Assembly (NCBI GenBank): GCA_023053685.1
Contig: JALIGW010000001.1
Coordinates: 74,502,240-74,566,239, forward strand
From: Diadophis punctatus similis
Lineage: Eukaryota > Chordata > Lepidosauria > Squamata > Dipsadidae
Direction of reading: 5' to 3'
Length of the DNA stretch: 64,000 nucleotides
The position numbers were made by a program, and so were the translations under genes. The notes beneath the pieces were generated by a model that saw only the letters and a program-made list of their open reading frames with translations, ran no database searches and was not told the DNA's origin. This document shows, in pieces, positions 32,400 through 47,239 of this stretch (within the stretch, counting starts at the first letter, position 1; each line of letters starts with the position of its first letter).

Positions 32400-33159
32400 G
32401 CAAGAAGCTTACCAAAGGGAATACTGATCTTGTGGAAGGTTTTCCATGTGATCACGATTTTCTTGATTCCCCAAACCACAAAGCGTAAGGCGAATAGTTA
32501 ATATTTGCTCTTTCCCGCAACCAAAGCAGACATGGTCTTGGAAACATGGAGTCCTGCAGTTGAAGCCTGCAAGTATCGATTCTCTGGCGGATCCTCCTCC
32601 ATACCACATAGAATGGGAATGGCAGTTTTATTTCCTGCTGGATACTTTTGATCCATTTTCAGCCTGCCTCAGCAGCAGGCTGGCCTTGAAATGGAGGCTT
32701 TGTTCAGAGGGCATGTCTTGAGCAAATGGTAAGTGAGCCATCTCACAGTCAAAGCAGTAGGTTGTATGGATAAGCTCTAAGCCCAAGGGAAGCACTGGAA
32801 GGAGTTCAGTTATAAGAAAATTTGCCTTGTCACAGATATTTATTACCCATCTCTAGAAGTAAAACAAGATTTATAATTATAACTTGCTCTTTAATTTAGC
32901 TGACAAAATATAGAGAGCAGATTAGTTGAAAGCCAGTTTCCTTGCTGAGATTTATCTACACAGAGGTTCCATGTGGGAGGCACTGTGGAGATGGTATTTC
33001 TTCTAAATGCAATTACTGCTCAGTAATAGCATTTCTTCAGATTCAAAACCAAGAAAATGCTTAGGAGCATACTGGGGTGCAAATGTAGCACTTTCCTGCA
33101 GCTCTTTAAGCCAGACACGCATTTTCCTGGAATTGCATAGTAATCAGGTTAAACATCTA
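32400..33159. other. intergenic, nothing recognised
   Basis: No supported gene or repeat. Confidence 0.4.
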
Positions 33160-33224
33160 TATCTATATCTATCATCTCTATCTCTATCTCTATCTCTATC
33201 TCTATCTCTATCTCTATCTCTATC

Positions 33225-33306
<82 letters not shown>
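33160..33306. repeat. (CTAT)/(CTCTAT) compound microsatellite
   Basis: CTATAT, then CTCTAT hexanucleotides, then pure CTAT tetranucleotides up to 33306. Confidence 0.98.
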
Positions 33307-33756
33307 CTACTCACAAAAGAGCTCACAAGCAGGGTTTTTTTTAATGACCAACTCTTTCTAAATTTAGTTGCATGAGTAGTTTACCTTCACCTTTCACTCA
33401 ACTGGATACTGACATACTCACACAGGTAAATATAGTACCAAAATTTTGAAGTAAACTTGTATATGGAAGTTGCATGAAAGCCTTAATCACATGAAAAACT
33501 CAATAAAAAACAGAGGAAAAACAGGTAGTTCAGGAGGATTGGATGGAGCAGATTACATGTAACGGGATCTTGACCAACTTAATATCGACGGTGTGTAATT
33601 CTGCCTAATATTCACTCTACCCATACCCATGCAAACAACCAACTACATTTTTCCAGTTTCTCCTCCTAGTTCCCAACTGAGCTGCAATCAACTTTTTCCT
33701 ATGCAACAATTACTCTGTAAGAAGGTAACATTTTAACAGTGAAACACAGTCTATAC
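33307..33756. other. intergenic, nothing recognised
   Basis: No supported feature. Confidence 0.4.
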
Positions 33757-34191
33757 CCGTGGTGGCGAACCTATGGCATGCGTGCCACAGGTGGCATGCG
33801 GAGTCATAGCAGAGGGCACGCGAGCGTTGCTCACTGGCAAACCGGAAGTGCGGAAAAATGCACTTCCGGTTTGCCGGTGAGCTGTTTTTTGCACTCCGGA
33901 GGGTTCAGGGAAGCTCCCTGAAGCCCCGGAATGCAAAAAACTACAAAACGGACAAACAGGAAGTGCATTTTTCCGAACTTCCGGTTTGCCCGTTTCGTCG
34001 TTTTTTACTGTCCCAGGCTCCGGTAAGGCCTTTGCGCGAGGGTGGGGGTGTGTGCGCATGCGCAAGGGGCAGCATGGGGGGTGTTGTGCGCATGCGTAGG
34101 GGGGAGGGAATGGGTGTGGATACGTGAGCGCGCGCTAGCGCGCGTACCCCCCCTTTTTGGCACGCAAACCTAAAAAGGTTCGCCATCACTG
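33757..34191. mobile_element. hAT-type MITE (GATGGCGAACC family)
   Basis: The left end is CCGTGGTGGCGAACCTATGG and the right end is AAAGGTTCGCCATCACTG. The 8-bp TSD GTCTATAC is perfect (33749..33756 and 34192..34199). Two GTGCGCATGCG cores lie near 34052 and 34087. Related to 46711..47239. Confidence 0.92.
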
Positions 34192-34312
34192 GTCTATACC
34201 CTATACTAAAGCAGTGGTTCTCAACCTTCCTAATGCCACGGCCCTTTAATACAGCTCCTCATGTTGTGGTGACCCCCAACCATAAAATAATAAAATTATT
34301 AGGAAACTCAGG

Positions 34313-34440
34313 GGTGGGTTCTAACTTACCTCGCTGCCGGTTTGCTTCCTCCTGTGCTGCGTGGCTTCTGCGCATGCTCAGAAGTTCCCACGGTACAGAA
34401 ATTTTTTTTTGCAGACAGATAGGGGAACGGTGTCTCGGTT
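34313..34440. mobile_element. left part of a hAT-type MITE inside SPIN
   Basis: CAGGGGTGGGTTCTAACTTA with the CTCGCTGCCGGTTTGCTTCC block is the left end of the family at 48377. A TGCGCATGCTCAGAAG core follows. The right end is missing. Confidence 0.7.
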
Positions 34441-34459
34441 TCTAAGACCATCGGAAATA

Positions 34460-35455
34460 GCATATTTTTCAGAGTATAAGACACACCTTTTTACCCCCAA
34501 AAAGAGGGTGAAAACTTGGGTGCGTCTTATACACTGAATGTAGCCCCAGCCACCCCCAACCTTTGGCCTCTGTCTTCCAGCAATTTACCTGTTTGCAGCA
34601 AAGAGGGAAGAGCCTGTAAAGCCAAGCAAATCATTAGCAGCTTCCCGACCTACAGCTGATTTGCCACGTGCTAAAATGAAAGTGAAACTAGCATGCAAAG
34701 AGGCAAATAGCTGGGAGAGACACGCAGATTTTTATTTTCTGCTGAACTGGATGGAAGGGGGTAAGTGAATAACTATAAATGTCTGTAGAATGTTCAAATT
34801 ATTAGACTTATTTTTTTAAAGACTGCTTTATTATTGTTCTAGAGCCAGGGGTCCCCAACCTTGGCAATTTTAAGACTTGTGGACTTCAACTCCCAGAATT
34901 CCACAGCCAGCTTTGCTGGCTATAGAATTCTGGGAGTTGAAGTCCACAAGTCTTAAAGTTGCCAAGGTTGGACACCCCTGTAAATCTAGACAACTTAACA
35001 AAATAAAGAAGCTTTTTAAAATAAATGCTTGCTCTGAAGAGGCCCAGTGCTATTGTATCTTTTTTAAATAATAGAGAATAATGTATACTTCCAGAAATTT
35101 TAATTAATTTTAACAGCTCTGTACAAGTATAGTCTGAAATGTAACAGTGTCCTGTTTAGTATTAGAGTTAAATCCTGACTTACCTTGGAGTAGATCTATT
35201 TAAATAATTGGGAAGAGTTAGTGTGACTACATTTAAGAAAACTTTCTGGCACAATGTACATTTCTCCAATTCTTTGCTATTTCTATGGGTCACCCACACA
35301 TGCACAGAAATACACAGCAAACAGTGTATATCATCTGTGCTATTTGCTATTTGGCAAATTGCTTGGAGGCAGAGGCCTTTTTTCCTTGTTTCCCTCCCCC
35401 AATACTAAGGTGCGTCTTATACTCCTGTGCGTCATATACTCCAAAAAATACGGTA
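34460..35455. mobile_element. inverted-repeat DNA element ('AGTATAAGACGCACC' termini) inside SPIN
   Basis: The left end is CATATTTTTCAGAGTATAAG with AC.CACCTTTTT and GGTGCGTCTTATACAC. The right end has GGTGCGTCTTATACTCC and ACTCCAAAAAATACGGTATG. These termini are partly inverted. The ~0.9-kb interior has no recognised ORF and contains a younger palindromic MITE at 34846..34980. I know this terminus as a common reptile repeat but not its superfamily. Confidence 0.6.
34846..34980. mobile_element. palindromic MITE (CAGGGGTCCCCAACCTTGG)
   Basis: 135-bp near-perfect palindrome, with ACTTGTGGACTTCAACTCCC on one arm and its inverse on the other. It ends GACACCCCTG. The TSD is not clear. Confidence 0.85.
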
Positions 35456-35654
35456 TGTGTTTTCTGATGGTCTTAGGCGACCCCTGTGAAAGGGTCATTC
35501 GACCCCCAAAGGGGTCACGACCCACAGGTGACAACCGCTGTACTAAAGTAATGAGATCACTGTCCCACTAGTAACATATGGAGAACCTCCAGAGAACCTC
35601 TTTAACATTCGATGTTCTATTATGTGAAATGGCTCAGAGATCTGCTGGCATACA

Positions 35655-35760
35655 AGGTAGTTCTTGACTTACAACCATAACAGAGTCTGACATTTTGATC
35701 ATAAGTCATTCTGGTCCTCATCTTATCCCTAGTAGCAAACAATGTTGTCAAAATCCTCTT
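35655..35760. mobile_element. fragment of the 'GACTTACAACCAT' MITE family
   Basis: GTAGTTCTTGACTTACAACCAT followed by ATTTTGATCATAAGTCATTC resembles one arm of the 29255 family. Confidence 0.5.
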
Positions 35761-35929
35761 CAGTAAGAGATGTTCTGTAATACACAAGTGCTATCTGAGT
35801 GCTAACTCCAGTTAATTGTATTATATATCTATCTAACCACAGACAGGTTAGCTAGGAGAACAAATCATGAAATGCATTCATTCCTTATAACAAGAATGGG
35901 CAAACTTTAGGGAGTATTTAGCCCTCTGC

Positions 35930-35930
<1 letters not shown>

Positions 35931-35994
<64 letters not shown>

Positions 35995-36175
35995 GGATGG
36001 ATGGATGGATGGATGGATGGATGGATGGATGGATGGATGGATGGATGGATGGGTGGGTGGGTGGGTGGGTGGGTGGGTGGGTGGGTGGAGGGAGGGAGGG
36101 GGGAGGAAGGGAGGGGGGAGAGAGAGGGAGAGGGAGGGAGAGAGAGGGAGAGAGAGGGGGGGAGAGAGAGAAAGA
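35931..36175. repeat. graded tetranucleotide microsatellite (GATA)n-(GATG)n-(GGGT)n-(GGGA/GAGA)n
   Basis: GATA units to about 35993, GATG units to about 36051, GGGT units to about 36087, then a GGGA/GAGA-rich purine tract to 36175. GATA arrays are the Bkm-type repeat first described in snakes. Confidence 0.97.
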
Positions 36176-36293
36176 ATGAGAATAAATATTTTGGCACACT
36201 TCTTGCAACAGAAGATATAAGGATGTCATGTATATCATGATGAAAATCATGTAATTTGTATTAGTCACATCATGAAGTCATGTGTATGATATA

Positions 36294-36542
36294 GCAACAG
36301 CAATGGCAATAGCACTTAAACTTATATACCACTTCACAGTGCTTTACAGCCCTCGCTAAGTGGTTTACCGAGTCAACCTATTGCCTCCAACAATCTGGGT
36401 CCTCATTTTATTGACCTCGGAAGGATGAAAGGCTGAGTCAACCTTGAGCCTGGTGAGATTTGAACTGCCGAACTGCTGGCAGCCGGCAGTCAGCAGAAGT
36501 AGCCTGCAGTACTGCATTCTAACCACTGCGCCACCACGACTC
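36294..36542 (-). mobile_element. tRNA-derived squamate SINE with target duplication
   Basis: Reverse orientation. The head complement AACCACTGCGCCACCACGAC is near 36521 and the tail is AGCAACAGCAATGGCAATAGC. A 9-bp duplication TATGATATA flanks it (36285..36293 and 36543..36551). Confidence 0.88.
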
Positions 36543-36551
36543 TATGATATA

Positions 36552-38853
36552 TCATCTACACAATTTATATTAAAAAATTAATTAATCCCATGATATCGTG
36601 ACATATGATTTCACTTTGACTCCCCCTGCCCCAGTGCCTCACATAAAAGTTTTAGGAAAGAGAACAGCAAACACACATACACACCTATTGCTTCCATTGC
36701 CCAACGGGTTTCTTTCTCCTTAAATCTGAAGGTAAAATTTTAAAGCTGTCTGTGCGCATGTATGGATAAAAGAAACCCATGCAGACCAAGTGAAGCATAT
36801 AAAACAATGCAATTAAAAAGTTTGATCCCATCCTACATCTATATTTGTATCTGTATCTATAGTTCTATATTCATTTTTCAATGTTTCTTTCCTAACCCTA
36901 AACTTTTTCAATGGTGTGACACCTCATTCAGTGGTTAGCTGCCAAATTTCCATATCATATAAAGATGGGGCTCTAAGAATAGCCTGTAGTTTCTCATGCC
37001 AATCAATACTCTGTGCAAAAACTGGAGGTTCCAAGCAACTAATTGTGTAGTTCTGTCCAGGCTGCAACCCAAACCAGATAAATATACCATTTGGGGAAAT
37101 ACTGTAAGCAACCTTAGAAGAGCTCAGATTGGATTTGGGAGAATAAAACATCCAATCTAAGAAATTATTTCACTCCCCCCCCCCCATTAACAGAAGTCAC
37201 CAACTCCAAATACATTAAGAGATTGAATGATAGGCATCTTTTGACTCATTAGAATAATTAATTGATTACTGGCTGAACTTGCTCTGTTCTGGAAGTGAAA
37301 ATATTATAGTTTGCCAAAACAGTTTTCAAATCTTTATTGGACCAAACCAGGACTGAAGAGGATCAACTTTACCTACAGTTGAACATAAACTGCAAGTTTC
37401 ATAAACCACAACTGATTTCCAGAATACAGTCATGTACCCACCCAGTTGATAAATGCCTTTCTCACACACAGAGAGAAAGCTGGTGTGCTCCACTTCAATG
37501 GATGTGCTTCAGTGAAGATTAGACAGCCATCTGGCTGGGATGTTTTAATTTGGATTTCCGCATTGAGTGGGTGGTTGCACTCACTGGCCTAAATGGCCCC
37601 TTTCAACTCTATGATGCTATGGTTTACACAGCCTATGGCACCTAAATATTTTTGGCCATCCCCTCTCCAGCTGCTGTTTATATAATTTAAAATAAATAAG
37701 TGATTTTAAAACTGGATATGATGAAGATAGCTTCAAGAGACTAGCAATTGAAAAGAAAATGGAAAGAATTTAACAGAAATAGAACACATTCAATTTTCTG
37801 AATTGCCTCAGCCATTTCCCCTTTTGTTCTGACTCTTAGCTCTTGATTTCCCAAAAGGTTGTACACCAACAATGCAAAAACTCGATTCGATATTGCTGGA
37901 CCTACTACTAAACATCACTCTCAGCCTTGACAATTTTATGATGTGTGGCTATTTTCACCCAAAGCTGTCTGGGGAATGCTGGGAGTTGAAGTCCATACAT
38001 TTTAAAAACGCTAATGTTGAGAAACACTGCTCTAGGAACTCTTCTATAGCATGTAGTTCCCAAATCTGGCCAGGTCTCCACAAACTCTTTGCTATCTGAG
38101 GTTTGGCTTCCTATTGCAGTTTCTACTCCAAATCATGCAGGCTTTAATCCCAGCTGAGACATACAGAAATGGCAACCTCTTTTCCAGTTCTTGACAGGCT
38201 GTTGGCAGTGGCCCACTTTATATTGTTGCTTCTTTTCAAAAATTTATTTACATGGCAAATAAATACCGAATAGCTGGCCAACTTGACTGTAACTATTATA
38301 TAATGCAAGGATGGTTCTGGATTTAGGATGTGCCAGCACAATAAAGTTCAACCAATTGTGAGAAATGACAGTTGAAGTTATTGAACAAAATATGTAATAC
38401 GGAAATGTCCTTAGGCTATATTGCAAGCAGGAAAGTTTTTTCTTTTAAGTCATGTTAAAAGCTTATGCTAAATGCAAAGAGAGTAACTGAAAAATAGGAT
38501 TAAAGCTAAAATGGTTTGAAACTCTTTATGACAAGTCGTTACATGTCTTGATGTTATTTTAAAAAAAGATGAAGAAAGATCCGAGCTATTTCCTCTTCTC
38601 CTCAAAATGATCATGGCCCTTACTTACTTGGTAACACAGGAAGGAATGACTTTGTCTATACTGTATATTTTGTGGTTCCTTTTTCCAAATCAGCAACTCC
38701 ACAACATGAACAATTCTATTCTTTTTTCACAGTTCACAATATGAACCACAATTAAGGTATAAAAAATAGTATTTAATTTGTATGTAGCTGAGTTATGTTA
38801 TCCTGAGTGTTTAAGGAAGGTCATATATTTTTAAAAGAATTATGTGTACAGCA
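36552..38853. other. intergenic; one MITE arm
   Basis: A single arm of the palindromic MITE family lies at about 37970..38035 (GCTGGGAGTTGAAGTCCATA, GTTGAGAAACACTGCTCTAG). Nothing else is recognised. Confidence 0.45.
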
Positions 38854-39157
38854 CAGTGGTGGGTTCCTACCGGTGCTGTGTGGAGCACAGCTCCGGTAGG
38901 AGCCTGGCGATGACATCATTTTTAGGCGCTTATCCGCATCCTGAGCTGTCGGGAAAAAGCTCTCCCACCCGCCCTTGTTTCAATACGGACCTTTATTCTT
39001 CCTCCGAAGCACAGCTGAGAAGCTCCTCAGCTGTGTTTCTGCTTGTAATGTCATCCTAAGCATGCGCGGAAGTGAAATCGCCCGATGGAACACGAGTTCA
39101 CTTCTGTGCATGCTCGCGATGCGCACCGGTAGCGAAAATAACTGGAACCCTCCGCTG
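38854..39157. mobile_element. hAT-type MITE (CAGTGGTGGGTTCCTACCGG)
   Basis: The ends are CAGTGGTGGGTTCCTACCGG and CTGGAACCCTCCGCTG. The TSD is GTACAGCA / GTACAGTA (7/8; 38846..38853, 39158..39165). An AGCATGCGCGGAAG core lies near 39059. Confidence 0.85.
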
Positions 39158-40491
39158 GTACAGTACCTTTAGTGGCTCTGATAAGATGTGGAATACAATA
39201 TTAGCTAATGTAGCTATCTTACAGCCTGCTTTAATCGAATGAGTCAGTATTTATCCACCTCTTATGAATGCTAAATTGTGGTTGTCATGAAAGGCTGAAT
39301 TATTCTTCTATTTAGGCCTACCTTATTGTCATCAACAAATAATATTTCTTTGGGTTTCAAGGCAGAATTCTTGTACTTAGAGATTTACAAGGATTTTTTT
39401 AAATCAAAGATTTCTATTTTGTGTATATATATTTTAAAAAGGTGGGATAAAAATCTTTTTTAAATTCCACTTTATGAAAGGAAAAACAGAAGGTAAGGAA
39501 AGATGACTCTATACTTAGAGCCACTGAAAACAGTAACAGAGAAAGTGAGTATCTATGAGAGAAAGAAACTTCTTGTTATCTGGAAATAACTCTTTTGTAA
39601 TTAGTGAGACCCAGAAAATAAATGTGTTTAGGTTTAAGGCTACAGCCTATTTTATTTTTGTTTCTTCTTGAATCTGAAATTTAGCCTTTTAAACTCTTAT
39701 GGCATTCCAGCTCTATTACTTTCCTAGCTTCTCTATCCTGACTTTCTGTTATGTTAGCTGATTCATACAGTCCTTTGAAGGCTTCTTTCTTTTTCTTTAT
39801 TGCATTGCATTGGCCTTTTTGGCTTACTCTAACAATTGTCATCATTAATGTTAATGCCAGTGTTTGTATATCAAAACGAAGGTCATTTTTCCCTGACAGG
39901 ATTAAATACATTGATATTTTAGAAAATCTTGGAAAAATCTATATCTCAAAATTACTTTCATGTCCACTGTACATTTCAGTAGATGAGATATGACTGCACA
40001 CCTTAATTATTCAAGCATGGTGACAGCATTGATTGTTGTAGAAAGCAGGCAAAGAGATTGTTGGCATAAAAAGTATGACCTACAGAAAATGGAAATTGTC
40101 TTTAGATGTAAAGGGCACCATTAATTTCAGTTCTGCAGGCAAAAAATAGCATAATAAATCAATGCCTAAAAAGGAAAAAAAAAGTGAACTACTGGTGGTA
40201 AGAGCCAATCAGGTTTAAGGTATTATCTAAGTTTTCTGCAGTCCATCCCATTTTCCCCATGTATGATTCTTAATCATTTGCACATATACTGTATGTATTA
40301 CAAATGAATCAACTGATCAGTAAATCAATTGATTGAAAATGCAGTGTAAATTTAATATAAATCAGTGATTCCCATAAAGTTTGTGGTATGTTTTCAGCAT
40401 CATTTAGATTTTTGGTGGTAAGGACTTTTACCAGGGACTGCCAGCAGCTGATCACGTGCAAAATGTGATCACCGTGTCTGTAATTTAACAG
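39158..40491. other. intergenic, nothing recognised
   Basis: No supported gene or repeat. Confidence 0.4.
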
Positions 40492-40868
40492 ATTTAACAA
40501 ATTAACAGAGTTGGAAGGGACCTTGTAAATCATCTAGTCCAACCCCCCGCCCAAGCAGGAGACCCTACATCATTTCTGATAGATGGCTGTCCAGTCTTTT
40601 CTTGAAAGCTTCCAGTGATGAAGCTCCCACAACTTCTGAGGGTAAGCTGTTCCATTGGTTGATTGCTCTGTCAGAACATTTCTCCTTTTTTCCAGGTTGA
40701 ACATCTCCTTGTTCAGTTTCCATCCATTATTCCTTGTCTGGCCTTCAGGTTCTTTGGAAAATAGGTTGACCCCTTCCTCTCTGTGGCAGCCCCTCAAATA
40801 TTGGAACACTGCTATCATGTCTCCCCTGGTCCTTCTCTTCACTAGACTAGCCATGCCCAGTTGACCCA
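40492..40868 (-). mobile_element. CR1 LINE 3' end
   Basis: The minus-strand frame 40570..40854 reads VKRRTRGDMIAVFQYLRGCH, then LFSKEPEGQTRNNGWKL, the CR1 RT C-terminus. It is followed by the 3' end, whose complement starts AACAGAGTTGGAAGGGACCT. 5'-truncated. Confidence 0.9.
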
Positions 40869-40912
40869 GAGCTGACTAGAATTTGCACACAGCTTGCCTT
40901 AAGTTAGATTAT

Positions 40913-44617
<3,705 letters not shown>

Positions 44618-44702
44618 GGGAACACTATGATTAATGGAGATCCCAGGGAACTCTATGGTTAATGGAGATCCCAAGGAACTCTATGGTTAATGGAGGAGTT
44701 CC
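44618..44702. repeat. three tandem copies of a 28-bp unit
   Basis: Units start GGGAACACTATG, GGGAACTCTATGG and AGGAACTCTATGG and end GGAGATCCCA (the last one diverged). They lie at 44618..44645, 44646..44673 and 44674..44702. Confidence 0.9.
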
Positions 44703-45011
44703 AGGAAATGAAATAATAGAAGAGATGCCTAGAATACCAATGATAGAAAATGAAGTAAGTAGTAAATAGTAGTGTGGTAGTAAGGGTGGCAAAGCAACCT
44801 TACTTCTCTGACCTTATTGCACCTGCAGAGTGCCATCCAGTGGATTTATTTAAGATGACCCAGACTCTTGAGCAATGATGGATGAGAAGATGATTATGTT
44901 TGCCAAGCACTTAAGGACAAAATCACTTGTATTTGCTTGAAGCTAGAAACATTTTAAAGTTAAGATGTTTTGATAAATCTCATGGGTTATTCAATGTGTA
45001 CATTCTAGAAA

Positions 45012-45144
45012 AAATGAAAGAGAGAGAAAGGGAGGGAGGGAAAGAAGGGAGGGAAAGAAAGAAAGAAAGGAAGGAAGGAAGGAAGGAAGGAAGGAAGGAA
45101 GGAAGGAAGGAAGGAAGGAAGGAAGGAAGGAAGGAAGGAAGGAA
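45012..45144. repeat. (GGAA)n microsatellite
   Basis: Imperfect GGGA/GAAA units to about 45068, then pure GGAA units to 45144. Confidence 0.98.
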
Positions 45145-46273
45145 AAACAAACAAAACAGAAGCGGCTAGTCTGGGTATCACCAAGAGAGTTGTGCTAGAA
45201 TGCCACGTTCTTAATGGTTTGCTTACCTTTATATTTACTGGAATTCAAGATTTATGTGAGCGTTCAGTTTGTCAAAAAAATTTATCCCTTAACATTTATC
45301 CCATAATATGTCAGTTATTTCAATGCTGCTTATATGGAACTGACCTAGACTTACTTCAGCTACAGTTGGGAAAACAAATTAGTAATACAGTACATGTATA
45401 CTGGAAGGAGGTCAACCCCTTCTGGCACAGTCCCTGAGAAAGTTTTGTCTTTGGCATGCACAACCTAAAACTATGTGATAGAATGCAGTCCTTTCTTCAA
45501 GCTTTCAGTTCCAGAATAAAAGGCTTCAGAGTTTGGGCTCTCCAGAGGCTGATGTTGGCAAAAACCTCTCATTATAGAGACTTTAAACTTGCCTCTTGTA
45601 AACCTCAATAATTTGTCTTTTAAAAAATGATAATAATAATGGCATGCTGTTTTATTCATTACCATCTGAGGGGGGGAAAACCTGCTTTATCTGGTACAGC
45701 TTAATCAAAGAGCTTACAAAATCAAGACATCTGCCAAGTGATATTCTTAGCTACTTGTTTTCCTCTTCGTTTGCAACATACTTCCTGATAAATTCTTGGC
45801 TTGTCCCCATGTTCTGTAGGGCATTATTTGTAGGGCCAATTGAACTAATGTGTTTAATGTTATAAATAGAGCCAGAACCACATCACATCAGGGTCACAGA
45901 TTCCAGGGCTTCCTGTTTATTTGTAAGGGCTTGTAGAAGTTATTCCCAGACTCTCACTAGAAAAAAGAAAATGTAGCCACTTTTCAGATATCAACAAATC
46001 TAAAATGGGAACAGTCTGCTGTTTTATATCCCAAAGTTACAAATATTATTTAAAATAATGAGTTCTGCTTTAATTGCTAACTACAGACTCGTAACAATGT
46101 GGTCATTGGACTTATTTCTCATAGAAATTTCCTCGCAGATTTCAAACAAAGCTTGAACTGACACCAACTGGAAATGCCAAAAATAGATTCCAGAGTTCTT
46201 GAACATGGTTCCTCTGCATATATTGTAACTACAATTCCCAGAATTCTCTGGTAGCATTGGGAACCACTTAGAC
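45145..46273. other. intergenic, nothing recognised
   Basis: A short ACAATTCCCAGAATTCTCTG patch near 46232 may be a MITE remnant. No gene is supported. Confidence 0.4.
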
Positions 46274-46466
46274 CAGGATCCCCAACCCCCTCCCCCAGTC
46301 CATGGACTGGCACTGGTCCATGGCATGCCAGAAACCGGGCCACACAAACAAGCGAAGCCCCATCTACGGGATGCAGACAGCACATGAAACCAAGCCCCCT
46401 CTGGTTCTGGAAAAAACCTCTTTCCACGGAACTGGTCCCTGGTGCCCAAGAGATTGGGGCCCACTG
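46274..46466. mobile_element. hAT-type MITE (CAGG.TCCCCAACCCC family)
   Basis: The ends are CAGGATCCCCAACCCCC and GATTGGGGCCCACTG. The 8-bp TSD ACTTAGAC is perfect (46266..46273 and 46467..46474). The interior has GTCCATGGACTGGCACTGGT. Similar ends are known in mammalian hAT elements. Confidence 0.92.
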
Positions 46467-46710
46467 ACTTAGACATCACAACGGAAGTGTAGAAAATTGG
46501 GGAGGCTGGGACATCCAATCATAAAGAAGCTACTACAATAAGAGATGATTGGGATACAAAACTCCCCAAATTATTTGTGGAAGTCTCAGGGACAGAAATG
46601 AGAATGGTACACCTGCACACTGCTCCCATTCTGCTAAATAAGGTTTGCGTACCTGAATTTACATTTTATACTGAAATAATGTATGCTTTTCAGTTCAGTT
46701 CAAACTAGGT

Positions 46711-47239
46711 CAGTGATGGCGAACCTTTTTTGGTTCGCGTGCCAAAATGAGGGGAGCGCAGGGGAGTCACGTGTGCATGTGCCCACACCCATAATTCCAT
46801 GTGGGCCCCCCACACATGCGCACGTGACCCCCCGCTCCTGGCACACACGTTTTTTGCTCTTCCAAGGCTTCAGAGTCTTTCTAGGAGCCTGGGGAGGGCG
46901 AAAATGGCTTCCCGACCCCCCAGAGGTCAGAAATGGCCCATTTCAAATTGGGAAATGGGCCATTTCTGGCCTCCAGAGGGCCTCCGGGGGGGGGGAAGGC
47001 CATTTTCGTCCTACCCAGGCTCCCCAGAAAGGCTCTGGAGCTTGGGGAGAGCAAAAAATGGGATTTCCCTACCCCCTCCGGAGGCTGGAAACAGCCTGTT
47101 TCCCGACTCCCAGTGGGCCCAAAAGGCCTAAAAATCAGCCGGCCGGTGCACGCATGCGCACCGGACCTGAGCTCGCGTGCCCACCAATATGGCTCCGTGT
47201 GCCACTTTTGGCACGCGTGCCATAGGTTCACCATCACGG
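46711..47239. mobile_element. hAT-type MITE (CAGTGATGGCGAACC family)
   Basis: The left end is CAGTGATGGCGAACCTTTTT and the right end is GTGCCATAGGTTCACCATCA. The flanks AACTAGGT and GACTATGT are a weak (6/8) TSD. The interior has a long inverted pair around GAAATGGCCCATTT (46930..46966). Related to 33757..34191. Confidence 0.82.

Larger units (their letters stand above)
34212..35540. mobile_element. SPIN (SPACE INVADERS) hAT transposon, interrupted
   Basis: The outer arms match the SPIN hAT family as I know it: CAGTGGTTCTCAACCTTCCT with TTGTGGTGACCCCCAACCAT on the left, and GATGGTCTTAGGCGACCCCT with AAAGGGTCATTCGACCCCCA on the right, ending AACCGCTG. The 8-bp TSD TACTAAAG is perfect (34204..34211 and 35541..35548). 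The left arm runs to about 34305 and the right arm from about 35456. The DNA between them is filled with later insertions. SPIN elements are known for horizontal transfer among tetrapods. No transposase is seen. Confidence 0.88.

Noticed and set aside
33007..33375. 122-codon Leu/Ser/Ile/Tyr repeat frame
   Set aside because: Translation of the CTAT microsatellite.
35907..36268. Several 60-116 codon frames on both strands
   Set aside because: They are translations of the GATA/GATG/GGGT microsatellite, with no complexity.
44618..44702. Possible CRISPR-like array
   Set aside because: The 28-bp units are directly adjacent without spacers, and the DNA is vertebrate.
44927..45169. 80-codon Lys/Glu/Arg-rich frame
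   Set aside because: Translation of the (GGAA)n microsatellite.
46683..47225. 180-codon plus-strand frame
   Set aside because: It lies within the hAT-type MITE at 46711..47239. Frames on both strands are open because the element is GC-rich and partly palindromic.
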